Below are positions 1-31,800 of a stretch of DNA of 64,000 bases, piece after piece. This stretch comes from Acanthaster planci (taxonomy: Eukaryota > Echinodermata > Asteroidea > Valvatida > Acanthasteridae). The stretch covers positions 172,494 to 236,493 of the forward strand of contig NW_019091371.1 in the NCBI RefSeq assembly GCF_001949145.1. The letters are read 5' to 3'. Numbering within the stretch: the first letter of the stretch is position 1; each line of letters opens with the position of its first letter. Made by a program: the position numbers and the translations under genes. The notes below the pieces were generated by a model, which searched no databases, was not told the origin of the DNA, and saw nothing but the letters and a program-made list of their open reading frames with translations.

Positions 1-409
1 CGGGTACCCGGGTACCCGGCACAGGCCTACAACATACTTCTCATTATCAGCTTACTCACCTGACTAAATGGCATGGAGCAATACTTGGTTGGCCTTAGAC
101 ACTGCTACAGTTTAATAATTCTAAATCTCTTTACATATTGCTAGAAATGATCCTTAACCCTTCAAAATCCGCCCGTGTGCAGGATTCCTCTAGTGGTTTC
201 TTTACTTGTCAAAGACTAACGAGCCCCAGGTGGGGATGACTAGGTTCTATCATCGATCCTGCAAAATCAAGATTTCCAAACCGGGTGGAATCTCAGGGAT
301 TTGGGAGGGTTGGTTATCTTGAATCTATCAAGCCCCATTATCTTCAACCATGTGATTGTGTGCTGTAATTGTTGCATATAAAGTTCATTGCTCTCTGTCT
401 TTGTACCAG

Positions 410-17253
<16,844 letters not shown>

Positions 17254-20200
17254 CTACGCCTGCAGGGCAGACTAAAGCTTGTCAACTGGGGATTCTGGCA
17301 TTGGAAGGAGAGAGGATACACCACCACGTGGGTAGCAGTTCCAAGCAGATGTGATCCAAATAAGTGTAGTCAGGAGCTACATGTCTGTAATTACAACTGA
17401 TTACTCTCAAGCCATAGTGTATACTTGTGCTTTGTACATAATAGGCATTTTGTGTTTCCTTTGTCATGTAAGGCTGTACAACTGACTATTTGTCATGGAG
17501 TAAGGTTTATGTCCTTCCTCCATGCTGTTTATGTTGTAGTTGAGATTTATGTGAATCATCTTTTTTTAAGGGGGATTATTGAAAGACAGGTTGTTGTATT
17601 AAGGTGGAATGGTTTTCAAATTCAATTTCTCTTCAGTCCTTTTCCATTTCTGCTCATCAGAGTGTAATATCGTACAGTTTTGATTAGCTCCAACTGTATT
17701 CATTATAGTTTACCTACAGTGGGTCTTGATATGATGCTGACTTCTTCCTTTTTGCATGTGCAGAGTTCATCAGCTACATTAAGTTTAAGGGAATAGTTGA
17801 TTATTTTTGTCTATGTTTGTATATAAAATTCCCCTCTCATGTCTATTTGATTTTAAGTCTCATGTCTTATTTCTATAGTGAGTGAAACGACTGGTCACTA
17901 TGAATTCCATTTTAGTAATGTTTGGGGGAAGAAAGTGAAATCGTGATCGAGGTCACATTGTAATTTGGTCTAAACAACATCTTTAAATCAACTTATTGGC
18001 CATAACTGAGATACCGATTTCGCTGACTTCAGGATAATTATTGTATCCCAGAAATATAACAGTGCTCTGTGAAATAACAAATAACCTGGATGGAGAAAAA
18101 GGAAAAATTGTTGGAAATGAAGATGGGTTCGTCATTTTGTTTGGTATTTTTGTTTCCATAGAAAGGCCCCCAAGAAGTTGGTGTTATTTTTATCTATGTC
18201 CAATCCCATATCATACCATAAATTGAGCTGAGAGAAGTGAGAGAGCTATTACAATATAGAGTTTACTAAGAAGTAGTTGTCAGCTTGGTCACATTTTCTG
18301 ACAGATGAGTCATTTTGGTGCAACCACAAATTGGAAAAGGAGCAGTGACCTGCAGTCCAATCCTTGGTTAACACATATCCAGACATAAGATTATTTGTCT
18401 GGTGTTCAAATCTATGGTTGTCAGAGGTGATGTGGTTGGCTTCACCTCAGAGACATGGGAAGAGGGAAACCAACCCAACCCACCAGTCTCCGTCCCAAAT
18501 GTAAACAACCTTTTTTCCCCCTTGAAAGCAGGGACCTGTAAATCTTCAAACCACAGAACTGAGTTTATTTCATTCAGTTTCTGATGTACATTCATCAGTT
18601 ATCTATGTGGTTTAAGGGTTTTCTAACCAGGAACATGGTAATACAAAATTATCACCTCCTACTTGCTACAAAAACTGAGTTCATACAAAAAGAAAAACAA
18701 CAGAGCCATTGACCCTCTTCAACCCATTGGTTTAGGAAACACATGCTACGCAAAATGATGAATGCATTTTATGACGTGCTTCTGATGAGTGGCAAAAATT
18801 ATTTTTCCGAGAACCGGCGTGCCATAGTTTATGCAGTTGTGTCATAGCTTTCATCATTACTTTGACATCTTCAGACAGGGAATAACCTCTGAGTATGCTA
18901 TGCCTGGGGCAAGAGCACATACAGCAAGGGGGGATTGGGAATGCCCAGATGAATTTGTCTCAAAAACACTTGAATAGCTGCACATGGGGCTTCCCAGCAT
19001 GGTGCGAGGCCCAGTGAAAACAAATTGCCGCAGTCAGAAGTCACAGACAGATTGCCGCAAGTACAAGTGCACCAACTATCCCCAGTCCTGCCGATTGTCT
19101 CTGGCCTTTTATGGGAATAGTGTTGCTGCAGTTCCACGTTTACATGTTTAACGAGGATGTCAGTTTGCAGGAAAAATGTAAGATTTTACAGACAGTCCTT
19201 GTCTACTAAGCGACAAAGCAACATTATCAAATACACGTGTAACTGAAAAAAAAACAGAAGTGTCTCATGGTTGTGGAGCACATTTATTACGATGCTAAAA
19301 CATTTATACAACTCTTGAGTAAAAAGCTGTCATCTGATTGGTGAGTCATTGATCATGTGTCAATTGAATTATTCATTTTGTCATTTGGTTATCATTCAAC
19401 AGCTTTTTGCACATGGTTGGTGTTAGATTGTAAGCAATGGCCCCATAAAAAGGGAGTTTTACTCCTGAGAAGTACATTGTATGTAGAGAAAAATCTGTAC
19501 AATTTATGACAAGTGCCCAAAATTTAGGCCTGACATACAGGTATATGGAGTTCAGGACAGTTGGTTTCCATTGGCCAAGTTTTCTGGTTTCATGCCAGAT
19601 TGCCCTAAAGTTTCTTCATTGAATTGTTGAGGATACATTTTTTTAATCGTGGCCTCTTGTTAAAATGAAAAAAAAAACAACAGTGGTTCTGTTTGAGTCA
19701 AATCAGACTTTCAAGTGCTAGTGCAAATTCTGCTTTCATCGATGTTAATGCAGATTATTTGTGGCACTGAGCCCAACAATTTGTTACATCATGGCTGCTA
19801 CGGTAATAGAAGTTCACTTTGTTGTCAAAAATTGAGCTTTAATTAGATTGATGACGTAGCTTGGCATCACACCAAATCAAAATAGTAATATGTCTCGCTG
19901 TGTGGAATGCTGCAAAGTTCGGTGAATAGACAAGCTCTGCAGTCATGAATGGGTACTTTACTTCTGATGGTTTCAAGAAGTGTTAGTTACCATCCATCAT
20001 TGTTTTCCAGTTGAACAAATAATGTTTCAGCACCGATCAAGCTGAGTTAACGTCCGCGTGTATAAGCACACATCGATCTTCAGTCCTGGGTTCTATCTTG
20101 TAAGTAAAGCCACAAGACGCATCTTCAGGCCTGTTGGGTTGGATGAACACTGATCACTGCCATCTGAGATGTTGCATCATTGTGTGTGGTCATTAGCCTG

Positions 20201-22830
20201 GGTTATTTGTACTATACACTGTTCTCCAACTCATTTCATCGGAATCAACCCAGCCTGGCCATTGTTCAAGATGTAGATGGGATGGATACAGAGTTGTGTA
20301 TGTGAGCAATTCCCTGGTCACAGCTTACCTTACAACTGTTATTTGGGTGTCAAAAATACTTCTTGAACCTAGAACAAGCTCTACTGGAAGGGTAATAACA
20401 AAAATATTAATCCATCATTAATTAGTGCCGATATTGTTTCAGAATTTGATTAGCTGTGATCTGGAACTTGTATATCAATATCTTAAATTTCAAGGAGTTC
20501 AAGAAACCCACTCAGTTCTTACACAGAGACCATTTCATTACACTTTTTTATAAAGTGTGTCATATTTACCAGTATTTATGAAGGAATTCATGAAATTTTG
20601 ATTTTATCCAATTTTTAACATCTGTTAAATTGGAAGTGCCGTAATACAAGTTGGTCCGAGTTTATTAAATTGCAATGATGTTTCATCTTTCGTTGGTTTC
20701 AATGTTGGCAAAACCAGTGTTTTAGCCAGATGAATGAGAAATGACTCATGGAAATACGTTTGGACAATACTTACATGTACACGTTGTGCACGTACAGTTT
20801 GTTCTGTAAGATTTCCTGAGAAATATCCACCAAGATATGAGCTAAATGGAGAATAGCTTGACATAGTTTCTCATTTATGTGGCATTGTGATAATTGCATG
20901 CATTAAACTTTTATTATAAAAGGATTCTGGGGAGTATCAATGCCTTTTTTGTCAAACATGTTGAGTAAAGAAGCCATCCAAGTTGATGTTTATTGTTTAA
21001 GACAATTCTCTTGTTAATGTTCACAAATAAATCTGTAGACCATACAAATCTATTGTGCCGTGTACAGGAAGTATCTTGAGTTCAGTTCTTACAGATTTGT
21101 CGCTTTGCTGTGTGATCGTAAATGAAAGACAGAAGATATATGCCCATACACCCATATTTGATCTTGGGGCAAACTTGACTGAGCTAAGTAATGTAACTAG
21201 CTAAACATCTTTTGCTTTAAGGTACATGCCAAAATGAAATGCAGCAGTGAATGCTCATAGCTAGTGCTGTTTTCTCTCGTTTATTCTCAAGAACTTTGCA
21301 TTACAAAATTGACAATTGTTGCGACCTTTGCGTTGACAGTTTGAACTACTGTGTTGGCTTGTAAGTTGCTTAGCAACTGTGCCAATTACCATCTGTGTAA
21401 CTTGTGCTGTGTGGTTGTGTGCAAAAAGTTGTGTCAACTGCTACAAGTCAAGACCTTTGGTTTTACCTTACCACTTTCTAAAGAAGAAGGTGGTGCCCTG
21501 CTTATAGGCTTAGTGTTTTTAGTGGGAGGAAGTGAGGTCACCAGTTAGCAGTAAATCACTTTGACCTTGGAGTACTTGGCAGGCAGGGATGGTTTTGGTT
21601 ATAATAGAGGTGATCCACAAACAGACCTCTTGCAGGTGGGACCCTGCCATGAAAGTTCTTGAAAGTTCTCGCAGGTCTAGAGCCAGTAGACTTGAACCCA
21701 GTACTGAATTTAGAATAAAGACTGACAATAGTTCCTTTGTGTTTGATTCAGAGAATGAGTCACGATACAGCCAACAAGTTTCCATTTATGCTATATCTTA
21801 CCAATTAAAAAGTGGTGCCTCATACAGACAGAGTGAGGCAAAGGAATTTTTTTAAACATGTAAGACCACTTTTTTAAAATTATTTTTTTCTTGAACTTAT
21901 CATTTTTGTGTCTCATTGTTCTAAAAATTCATATTCAGCTTTCAAAGGAGGTTTGAAGAAACTTTGTTGGAAGAGTTAAGGCTGTTATTGGGTTGTGATA
22001 ACCCCAAAGGCGAAAAAAGATTAAAGAGACATTTTGGTTGGGATAACTGAAACAGCCCCCCAAAATGCTTGGATCAGTCTCCATGCGTCAATTAATTATG
22101 TACAACATACAACATGCCTGGGCAGGAGATGTAACCTGTCATCAGACTCATTTTGATGGGAGCTGGCACTGGAACAATTTCAAGAATGTGCTTGCTTCAC
22201 AAGTTCCCATTGTAATGAGGCTATTGTTTAATTGAGCGTACAATTGGCAACTCTTGTGGACTAATATGGCAGTGAGTACATAAGGTGATGCAACAAACCC
22301 CACAGGTACAACTAACCCTCTCTGCCCTTGGAATATTTACTGGGCCAACTGGCATCCCCAAAGGCACTGTGAAGGCAGAAAAACCCACAGTTACAATCTG
22401 GTACACGCAGTGTTTGTTCTGCCCTGATACCCCAGATGTGGTGTTGACTTGCTGTTTATGCTTGCATGGTCCATTGCAGACTGCTGAGTGCCGCTGGCTT
22501 CATTTTACCCACTTACTGGATGGCACATCGTCAAAAGTCACTGTGGAGTATTGCATTCGTTGTGTTTAAGATCAACTGTGGCTGTTAGCCTTCCTCTCTC
22601 TTTAGAGTCTTTTGGGACCAGATTTTCCTCAGTGCAAGCAGAAGTTCTGGCCATCTGAGACAAGTGAGTGATTCTTGTTAAACCTCACATAATTCAAGCA
22701 GACAATATACTACAACTAGCAAAGAGGTGCCACTATAGTTGATCTCATCCATGATCTCAAGCATCTTCCAGCTATCAACAGATCAAGATTGTGTTCGGAT
22801 TTGAGTTCTACACAGTGCTGGGAATAAACA
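17254..22830. other. SMC1 3' UTR and SMC1-FBLN1 intergenic region
   Basis: 5.6 kb without a recognisable coding exon. The SMC1 3' UTR must begin here, but no well-placed AATAAA was identified close to the stop. An AATAAA occurs near 21025, probably too far away. No TATA box or other clear promoter element was identified upstream of the fibulin start. Confidence 0.6.
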
Positions 22831-22879
22831 ATGTGGCGGGGAGCTTCAGTTCTGTTGGCAGTTTTTGCAACAGTCAGTG
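22831..22879 (+). CDS. FBLN1: FBLN1 exon 1: signal peptide
   Basis: ATG at 22831 opens MWRGASVLLAVFATVS plus a split codon, a short hydrophobic secretion signal, followed by donor GTGAGT. The phase-1 end matches the next exon, which continues DKTANVKLNELLALNSAVQL. There is no other evidence for the start, but the hydrophobic profile and phase fit. Confidence 0.8.
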
Positions 22880-25800
22880 GTGAGTTATCTGTTCCTATTC
22901 ACAGTTTTTGTGTGCTTGTTTGCAAAACATTGTGCATGTTTTGCTTACAACTGAGTTAAAGTTGTAGTACTTGTTTTATGTATTTTGTTTATCTTGAATG
23001 TTTGCTGCTTAGATTTTGCACTAAAATTATTGCATACAGGCAAGTAAGTACTGAAGTATGTTAACAGACTGCCTTGAAATTAGAATGTAAATGGTACGTG
23101 TATCTAAAGACATGAATGATGTAATGTGTATTCCTACTTGTTTATTTGTATGTGCCAAAGTTCCTATGGGAATAGGAATGGATGTTTCCTCATGAGTGTC
23201 CTCTTGCTAGTTGCCTGTGTTCAAATGCATGACTAAATACCTGCTTTTCTTTCATCTGGGGTTTCTGCCATTCTGGCCCATGTTCTAAGTTAACATTATG
23301 AATTAGATATGCAATTGGGAATGGAATTATGAATAAATGTAGCCAACTTGAAGCTGTTTTATTTTCTTTGGAAACTAAAAACTAAAAGTTTTAAAGTGTA
23401 ATGGCAATAAATTTTTCTTTGACAGTGGTTTCTTGGCAACTTGTACTCCTCATCAATGTATGAAAACTATTTTGCGCCCATGTTTGGTTGAATGCATTAA
23501 AAATGCACATAGTTGACATTAGTCTTGCTTTCCTGAACAACTGAGGGTGCTGTTGCTGTTAACAATGAATCACTATAGAAAAGAAAATTTAGCCCAGCGA
23601 AAGCTAATAGAAAATCCTGAATTTTTTGGATGACATCACAGTTTTGCTCATGGATATGGAAATATTCAATCATTCATTAGCATAAATCCGTAAGGCAGTA
23701 AAATACCCTTTGATATACCAGTAGTGGAACAAAAATTGAAAATTACATTAACTGACAGGCAAAGGTGCACTTTGAAGGTTTAAATTAGTTTTTTATTGCA
23801 GCTACCCTTGAAGGGTTTGGTCATGTTGTTCTTGTCAACTCTATCAGTGCATGTTGGCAATAAGCCACTTGCAAGTTAAATTTGAATAAAATCTGGTACA
23901 CTGTGTTATCTGATTGTATAGAAATGTAACAATTTGAATTCCCCAGACTAAAGAAACTGTTACTATACCTCGTGATTCAGGGCAAGCTTTTGCATAGCGA
24001 CCACCATCTCTGCAATGGACTCATTTCCTTTGTTTCGTTCCTATCCATTGAGAACAGTGTATTGTTACAAGGCGTCTCTTATGTAACTAAGCAAAAGCTT
24101 GCCCCGAATCACGAGGTATAGCAACAGTGGTTTTAGTATGGAGAATTCAAGTCATTATGTTCACGTGAATTTAAAGAACTCTTGCCATATTGGCAACTGC
24201 TTAATTGTGAGCATAAAAAGTTGGTATCATCTGTTCAGTGACCTGCATGTCTTCTGTGTGCTGTTTGCAGCTATACATGGATTTCACAGACGAGAAATCC
24301 TCTGGCGGAACCTTTAATTGCAGCATTTCTTTATCATTTTTTCAGAGACATATTCATTCCCTCCTTGACCACAGCTGTATGTGTTATACAACATGAGGTA
24401 ACCATCGCCCATGAAACTTTTTTCATAACCAAGAATGTGGTTGGTCAGTACACTGATTGGTGGATGGGGGGAAGCAATGGGAACCAAATTTTGTTTTTGA
24501 AATGTATCAAAATAAAGGCAATTAGGGTTGACTGTCATTTCCGTTCCTTCATGTATCTGTGTGAAAATCCTGCAATTGTGGCCTCACCTTGAGAAAGGTC
24601 AAACTACTTGCATCTGATTTTGACCACAGCTGGAAAGAACACATTTATCTACAGTATGGGTAATGCATGAAGATGTTACTGATAGAATGTCATGGCCACC
24701 ACAGCACATGTGGTATTTCTTGACTTTGCGTAGTAATTTAAGCCATGGTTCAGACATGGCCAAATTCTCAAATCTGTCAGCCCCCCCCCAAAAAAAGAAA
24801 AAATTAATGGTCCTGGATCTGCCCTTGAGTACACTATATCCTTTGATAAGTGCAGATTAGTTGTGTGGAGCTACCAGTGCTAGGTGTTTGCTAATTACTT
24901 TCACATGTGTTTGATTTGACCCTGGTGGCAAGCAACCAGGATGTTTATTATCAACACCTGTGCAACACCTGTTTCATGCTGGGGATTCTTAAGATTCCTT
25001 TGAACAGCCAACAAGAAAAGAGACTCCAGTCACCTTTAAAGCCTTTTTATTTCATTATTACATGGTTATTGTTTGTAAGCAGGAAGTTAAAAGGTTTATC
25101 TATAAGATCGTATTTCCCAACAGCCATTTCACTTCAAGTTGCTTGTAACTGAGTAAGTAAGGCTTTTAAAGATTTACAATTTCTTAAGGCCATAAAACAT
25201 GTGAATAAAGTTACTCTGGACCTTTGCAAAGCGGGGACCATTGCAGTTAAAGCTCCTTCACATATTTCTGCTCTTACTCTAAGTGGAAATAACAGCCTGT
25301 TTTTAATATGTACTAGCAAGGGCAGCCCTTTGGTAGGAATTCATTGTGTATGTGCACAGGTTCATGCATACATGTGTTTGGCATGGGACATGTTGGGCAC
25401 AAGCAACCAATTCCTGTTTATTATTGTTAGGTCTTTGCACAGGTTCACCAGACCTCGCATGCACAAGCCTAGCTGAAAACTTCCCACCATCTGGCCTTGT
25501 CTTTGCCAGTTAGGGTATAACTCAACTTGGGGCAGATAAACCCATTTCAATTTTGACAAATCTCATGGACCATCCTGGACCTAATGAAGCAGCACTTTAA
25601 TTAAGGCTGTAGTGTTGTGTTGTGAACATCTGTAGGACTACAGATGAAACTACGTCTTGAAAAAATCTCCCATGGTGTTAATCTTGTAGAGTTTTTCAGT
25701 TGAAAGTAAATCTTTGAAAGTCTCCCAAGGGGCCAATTTTGTAGAGCTCAGATGAAACTAAATCTCCCAAAAATCTCCCATGGGGCCAATTGTGTAGAGC

Positions 25801-28800
25801 TTTTCAACTCAAAAATTTACTGTGCTGTACATGTACATGTACTTATGTGTAGCACAAATCAAGTTCCCTACAAAAATGCCATACTGTTCATGTTGCGTAA
25901 AAGTGGCTGGTTCAACACTGCTTCATTCTTAGCTTGTGAATTCACCAAACAGTGTTATCTGCTTAGCAGAAAAGAGGTCTTTGCTCTTTAGACTAGTGTA
26001 TTCACAGTACATCTAAGAAAAGGGTGACTGCAGTGCACTTTCTTTAATACATACCTTAAAAATGCACCTTTGTTTCTTGAACCTCAGTTTTGATTTTATG
26101 TCACTATTTTAAGGTACCCCGTATTTTGCAGCCTTTGGTTTATATGCTAATATTTCCATATTCATGAGAAAAACTGTGATGTCATTCTGCAAAGGAAACC
26201 TGAGTGTTGCATTAGTTTGTGAAAAGTTTGGTCAATTTTTAGAACAAAAATTGAAAAGAAGGTTATAATATGCATTTCCAATTTTTATGTTGAAAAAAAT
26301 GCATTGTGTAAATGCTGATTTCACTCTGCAAAGCGTAGAGTATTCAGATCTACAAGACTGCAGACAATTGTCTTCAGAATTTAAGGATATTGACAGATCT
26401 TCCCAGAATTTCCTGAAAAGTATTCCAAGCAGAACTAAAAATAAAAAAGCTGGGTTGTTTTTCCTCCTTATAATTACTTCATGGAAACACAGCTGTTAGG
26501 ATTTTATTACCCCAACTGCTAGTTCTCACAACTGATTTGTTACATGTACCATGATGTACCAGGGTACTATAGCGTCAGCTAGTAAATGTCTGGGTTTTCC
26601 AAGAAATTTTGGGGGCTTCTCTGTAGGTAATGGACATGTCACTTTCCCTGACTTGTAATCAATTCCAACCAGTAACAGAATGTTTCCATTAAGTTGTGTT
26701 GCTTTAACTTGTTTGTGCACAAATATGTATTTGACAAGAGTGATTTTTGAAAAGAATCGTTTGAAATTAGAATACCCAAGGCTTACACAGTTCAGAGAAA
26801 GGACTGAGGTAATGCTATATCATAGTGGGATTCAGAATTTCCAAGTTTTTGCATTTTGTTGATTGACCATATCAATTTATCCACGCAGTACACATTATCG
26901 CTTGCATTAAAAGAAGGATCTTGTAATAAATATGTGTAAACTGTGGTTGTTGGGTTAATGGTAAAGGTTTTGTCAAGGTTTGGCCGATTCTAATACCATA
27001 GGTTGTGAAGTTGTTTAACTTTGTTGGATTGAGGAAAAATGTGTAGGGTGATAGTGCTGGATTTTATTTTGAGTGGGAACACTCCGTGAAGTGACTGGCT
27101 TGTGGTACCCCATGTTGGACTGTACTTGATCTTGTCAGGCTTGGTACTACTGCTGTGCAAGTCACCCGTGGACAGCAGAGGCCTATTCATACCAAATAAC
27201 TCAAAGTTCAACACTCCAAACAGGCTGGAATTTCTGTCCAGTCGCACACATGTACCAGTAATTTCTTTGTAGATCTATACAAGTTGTATCTATTGAATTT
27301 TGTGAGGTTCAGTACTGTTTCTAGTGCGGAGTTAGGGTTAACATGTTTGTGATACCCGCTAGTCTTCCAATCCAAACAAGCCAGCTGCCTTGACAAACTC
27401 TATAGTTGGATGAGTGTACCTGCACAAGTAAGCAGTGGGTTGTGGATTGAGTCCCACCCATGTAAGCTTAATAACTGTTTCACTATTTAAGTATACATTG
27501 GTGCAGATAAAACAGCCAATGTAAAATTAAACGAGCTACTGGCTTTAAATTCAGCTGTGCAACTGCAGCATTCTATCTCCATCTGCTGTGATGATGGGGC
27601 AGAGTATGCCAATTCAGAGCAGACCTGCAGTGGAATCGACATCAAGGCCATCCCCAGCAACTTGCAGCTGCTGGAGGAGGAAGACATCAAGGACTGCTAT
27701 GTTGTGATGCGAGCCTGCTGCGTCAAGGAACTCCAGAGGGACATGTGCATCAGTGGGCTGTCCACCCGAGCTAATATTGGGAGCTGTGATCGCATCCTGG
27801 GAGATGAATGTGCCTCCATCGAAAAGGTGACTGACTGAAAGAATTCTGGTCAAACATGATATCTACTCCTACACACATCTCTGTATCCTTACAAAATATC
27901 AGTGGGAAAGGTCGAGTTGTGACTTTTTTTTAGGTTGGAAGTAAGTTATATTTGTTTTCTCTTCATGGTAGGCAAATCACAAAAAATATAAAGAATACAA
28001 ATAAAGAAATCAAGCCAAGAATAGGTTACAAACCCAAAAAGCATAAACTTGTGTCTGGCATGCCATTTAGAACATGCATTATAAAAATACAAAACAAAAA
28101 CAAGATGCCATTCAGAAACCCAGGGTATAATTTGTATGTAGAAATTATAAATGTAGACTCAGATTGTGTCATGTGAAGTCAGGGCAGAAGGAGGAAAAAA
28201 GTTAGCTTAATTTATTTGTGTTTCAAGACTTAAGATGTTGTATTTCTGTGGTCACCTGTTCTCGATTTTACAAGATCACAGCACTTTAATTCAAAACAAA
28301 CCTTCAAAATTCTTCAAAAAGAACTAAACAGAAATTTATCTTTTCCATGTTCATTGTAGTCTGCCCCTTTTATGTTCATATACATTGTTTGAGCAAATTG
28401 ATTGGATGATGAAACATTGTATTGATTGCTCTTCTCAAAAACCTTTTGCTATTGTCAGAATGAGAGTTCACAGTATGTACATGTAGGTCCACAAATATCT
28501 CCTACAACTTGGATTTACTCATTAATCTTTTTTGTGATTTCTCTTCTGTGATAGACATGCTGTGAGTGCTGTGAGCTTGGCTTGAAGGCTTTTCAGGAGT
28601 CAGCCCCATGCGAGGGAACTGATCTTGGCACAGAGTGTGACCTTGCATTCAGGGAATGTTGCCAAATGGCAAGCAGTGCCAATGACAGTAAGTTCTTCTT
28701 GGGTGCAGAGAGGAAAATAAACTCAAATCCAACGAAACAACCTTTTTTTGGATGTTCCAGAAATTCTGGTGGTGGCTGTGTGGATGGGACATTGTGTCAA

Positions 28801-31800
28801 AAATGGTTCATAATTTCTTGAACTTTGGGGTTTTTTTTCAGCATTTCCGTATTTATGTCCGTTTTCAATCCTGGTCTGCACTACACCATGGGGAAGATCT
28901 CTTTTCCAATAAAATGTAGACATGCCCCAAGATGAACCAGATCTTTTTCAAGAAAATGTATAATGTTGACCCAAATGTGATTTTTGTGTACACTTCTTTG
29001 TAACTGTTGAATCTGTAGTTGATAAATGTTTTTTTTCTTGTTTGATTTAATTCACAATTGCCAGCTTTAAAGTTGTATTAAAGTTGTTATGAAAAATGAA
29101 ACTTTTACAGCCAAAACCAGAAACCAAAGAAAAAAAAACAATGTATACCTACAGTACATAGCCCCTATGTTTTCAATGTACGGTTAGCACAACTAATAAG
29201 TTTTTGTTTGGTGGTTGAATTTCTTGAGCCTACACACCTTTCCAGAAACTCTTACAGCCTGGGTTTGGGAGAAGGGGGCCTTTAGGGAATCATATAGGGG
29301 ATTACATAGACTTCAGGTATTTTGGGGAGAAAGGTCTCGTGTCAGTACCATGGAGATGTTGGTAACTGATGTCATGTTTTTGCACTCCCAGTGGATGAAT
29401 GCACCCTTGCCAGGGAGAACAACCAGCGACTCTGCAGTGCCAAGTGTGTCAATGTGATTGGCAGCTTTGTCTGTGAGTGTCCAGTGGGCTACATTCTAGC
29501 AGCAGCGGACAACATGACATGTATCAGAGGTAATGGTAACTGTACACCAAGATTTAAATAGGATTCTCCCCAGCTGGAAAGTTACCCAGAATTCATTTCC
29601 TGTGTTCACCAACTCCATCACATTCACAGTGTTTTTATACAAGTGCTTTTTGGTGCAGAAGTAGTTATTTTGAGTGACGTCCACAGAGGCAAATGTTTTT
29701 AAGTCTAAATGCTTAGGATATTTGATCAAACCCCTACGAACCATCTGTGCCCATCTGTTGATACATGTAATCAATCTCATGATCTCTTTTGAGTTAGCTG
29801 TGTCTGTGCAAAAACCTTGGTCTGTTTTCTTGTATATTGTCAGGCTTTGCATGAATTAATTGGCTGCAGGTGGTAATAACTCACACATCTGTGGGCTGCA
29901 CCTGCTAGTTGGAGGTTTAGATACACATGAATTTCCTAGCCATAACTAATTTCCTCAAAATATGCAGGGCCTGAAGTTTCAATCACAGCAGAATTAGAGA
30001 AAGATTCTGCTAGGATCGAAACATTTCTCAAAGGCCTTTGAGAAAGATTCTGCTTGGATCGAAACGTCAGGCCCTCCATATTTTGAGATTTGTATTTTAG
30101 GTCAGTTTTGTGTTACATAACTAATTAATTCAGATGAAGCTTCATTTTCAACGTACCAACCATGCTATATTAACCCTATTTTATGTACGTCTTTAATAAT
30201 AATAAAATGCATATGTAAACACGCGTTGTATTGCAGTACTGAACATACCCCAGGTTTGCAAAGTTATGTGCATGCTCCACACCAGACCTGGTGACAAGGA
30301 GTCCAATTGTGTATCACCTTAGTAGATGTTTTCGTTTGATAAAAGGAATGATTTTTCTGGTATTCATCCTTGCTGAAGGCAGCAAATATGGAGTGTGGCC
30401 TAAAAGGCAGCAAATATGGAGTGTGGCCTAAAAGGCAGCAAATATGGAGTGTGGCCTAACTGTGGAGCATATTAAGCAGCAACTTTATCACATTATGTTA
30501 ATCAGTGTACAGTATTTTGTAACATGCATGTATTGATCTTATCATCTTATTTCGCTTCTTCAGACAGCTCTGCTCGCACATACATATTTGTATGACTTGT
30601 AATTTCTATTTGGTTATTTCTTGGTCTGCCAAGAACCAGGTGATATCACTAATCCATGTGAGTCATCTCTTTGTGAGCAACGCTGCCAGCCCAATGGTAG
30701 CTCGTATGTGTGTTCCTGTGAGGCAGGATATGAACTACTAGAAGACGGTTACAGTTGTCATGGTGAGTGGATAGTGCTTTGAAGCTTTTAATGTCCATTT
30801 CAACTTGAGATCCAAGATCCGAGATCCAAGCGTGTAATTTACTTTGAACAAGACTTAAATCAGTGGACTGCAACTTTTTAGCTGATACAAGGCTTACTGA
30901 TGGGCAAGAGAACCAAAGGTTGCCCAAACCCTCATACGCATGCATGCAATGCACCAGTAGCTTACAGGTTAAGTTAATATGCTGTGTTTATGTAACAAAA
31001 GTGAGATGCGATGTTGAGAACAGTTCTGTATTTCTTATAGATGCCTCCAGTCCATTGCTGGCATGTATGTTTGCCAACTGTGATTATGGCTGCCGCACTA
31101 TTGATGCATCGTCCTATGAGTGCTACTGCGACACAGGTTATGATTTAGACACAGACGGAACAACATGCATCGGTGAGTTGATTGCTCGACCAGCGAAGAA
31201 TCTTTCGCAGATCTTAAATGACACTTTTCTTCAGACCTTGGTTATCTTTCACTTTAGGCCCAAAAAAATAAATCTCCGGTTTCTGGTCAGGAGCTGGATC
31301 CAAAAGTGGTCAGGTGATAATTTTTTTTTTTTTTTTAACCCTCACTTTTTTTTTTACCCTCACTTTTTTTCTGGAAATGATGTACGTACAACAAGTGATC
31401 TCCATCGCAACTGCATGCACATGTTTCACTGGCTGCTCCCAACACTAAAAGGGAATGGGCCCCGCACTGTTTAAACGGATTTTAAGCTTGTACGTTTACA
31501 CAGGACTTAAGAGCACCTCACTTGTCTAGTTCCCAAATGTAAATGTAAAATACAGAAATGACATCATCTGACAAAGAGTGTTCAAATAAATGCTTTGAAA
31601 ACTAAAGGGACCCTTAACCCTAGCTATTACTCAACCATACCCCAACAAAAATGTGTCAAAATTACGCAGTAGCAGGATTCCAGTTGATCAACCAAGTGTG
31701 GCAGATTTTAGACATTGTGTTATACCAAATACAAACTTTTTTATTTTGCCAACGTGCACATCTACGCCAATTCGCATGCTGACCAGAAACCAGAGACTAA

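Larger units (their letters stand above)
22880..27506. other. FBLN1 intron 1, non-coding
   Basis: 4.6 kb between the signal-peptide exon and the first anaphylatoxin exon. It holds the inverted-repeat element at 23947-24137 and degenerate direct repeats at 25640-25812. First introns often hold enhancers, but no specific site was recognised. Confidence 0.65.

Noticed and set aside
30863-31474. 203-residue frame as a separate gene
   Set aside because: Only 31041-31172 is an EGF exon; the rest is intron read-through, including poly-T-derived phenylalanine runs.
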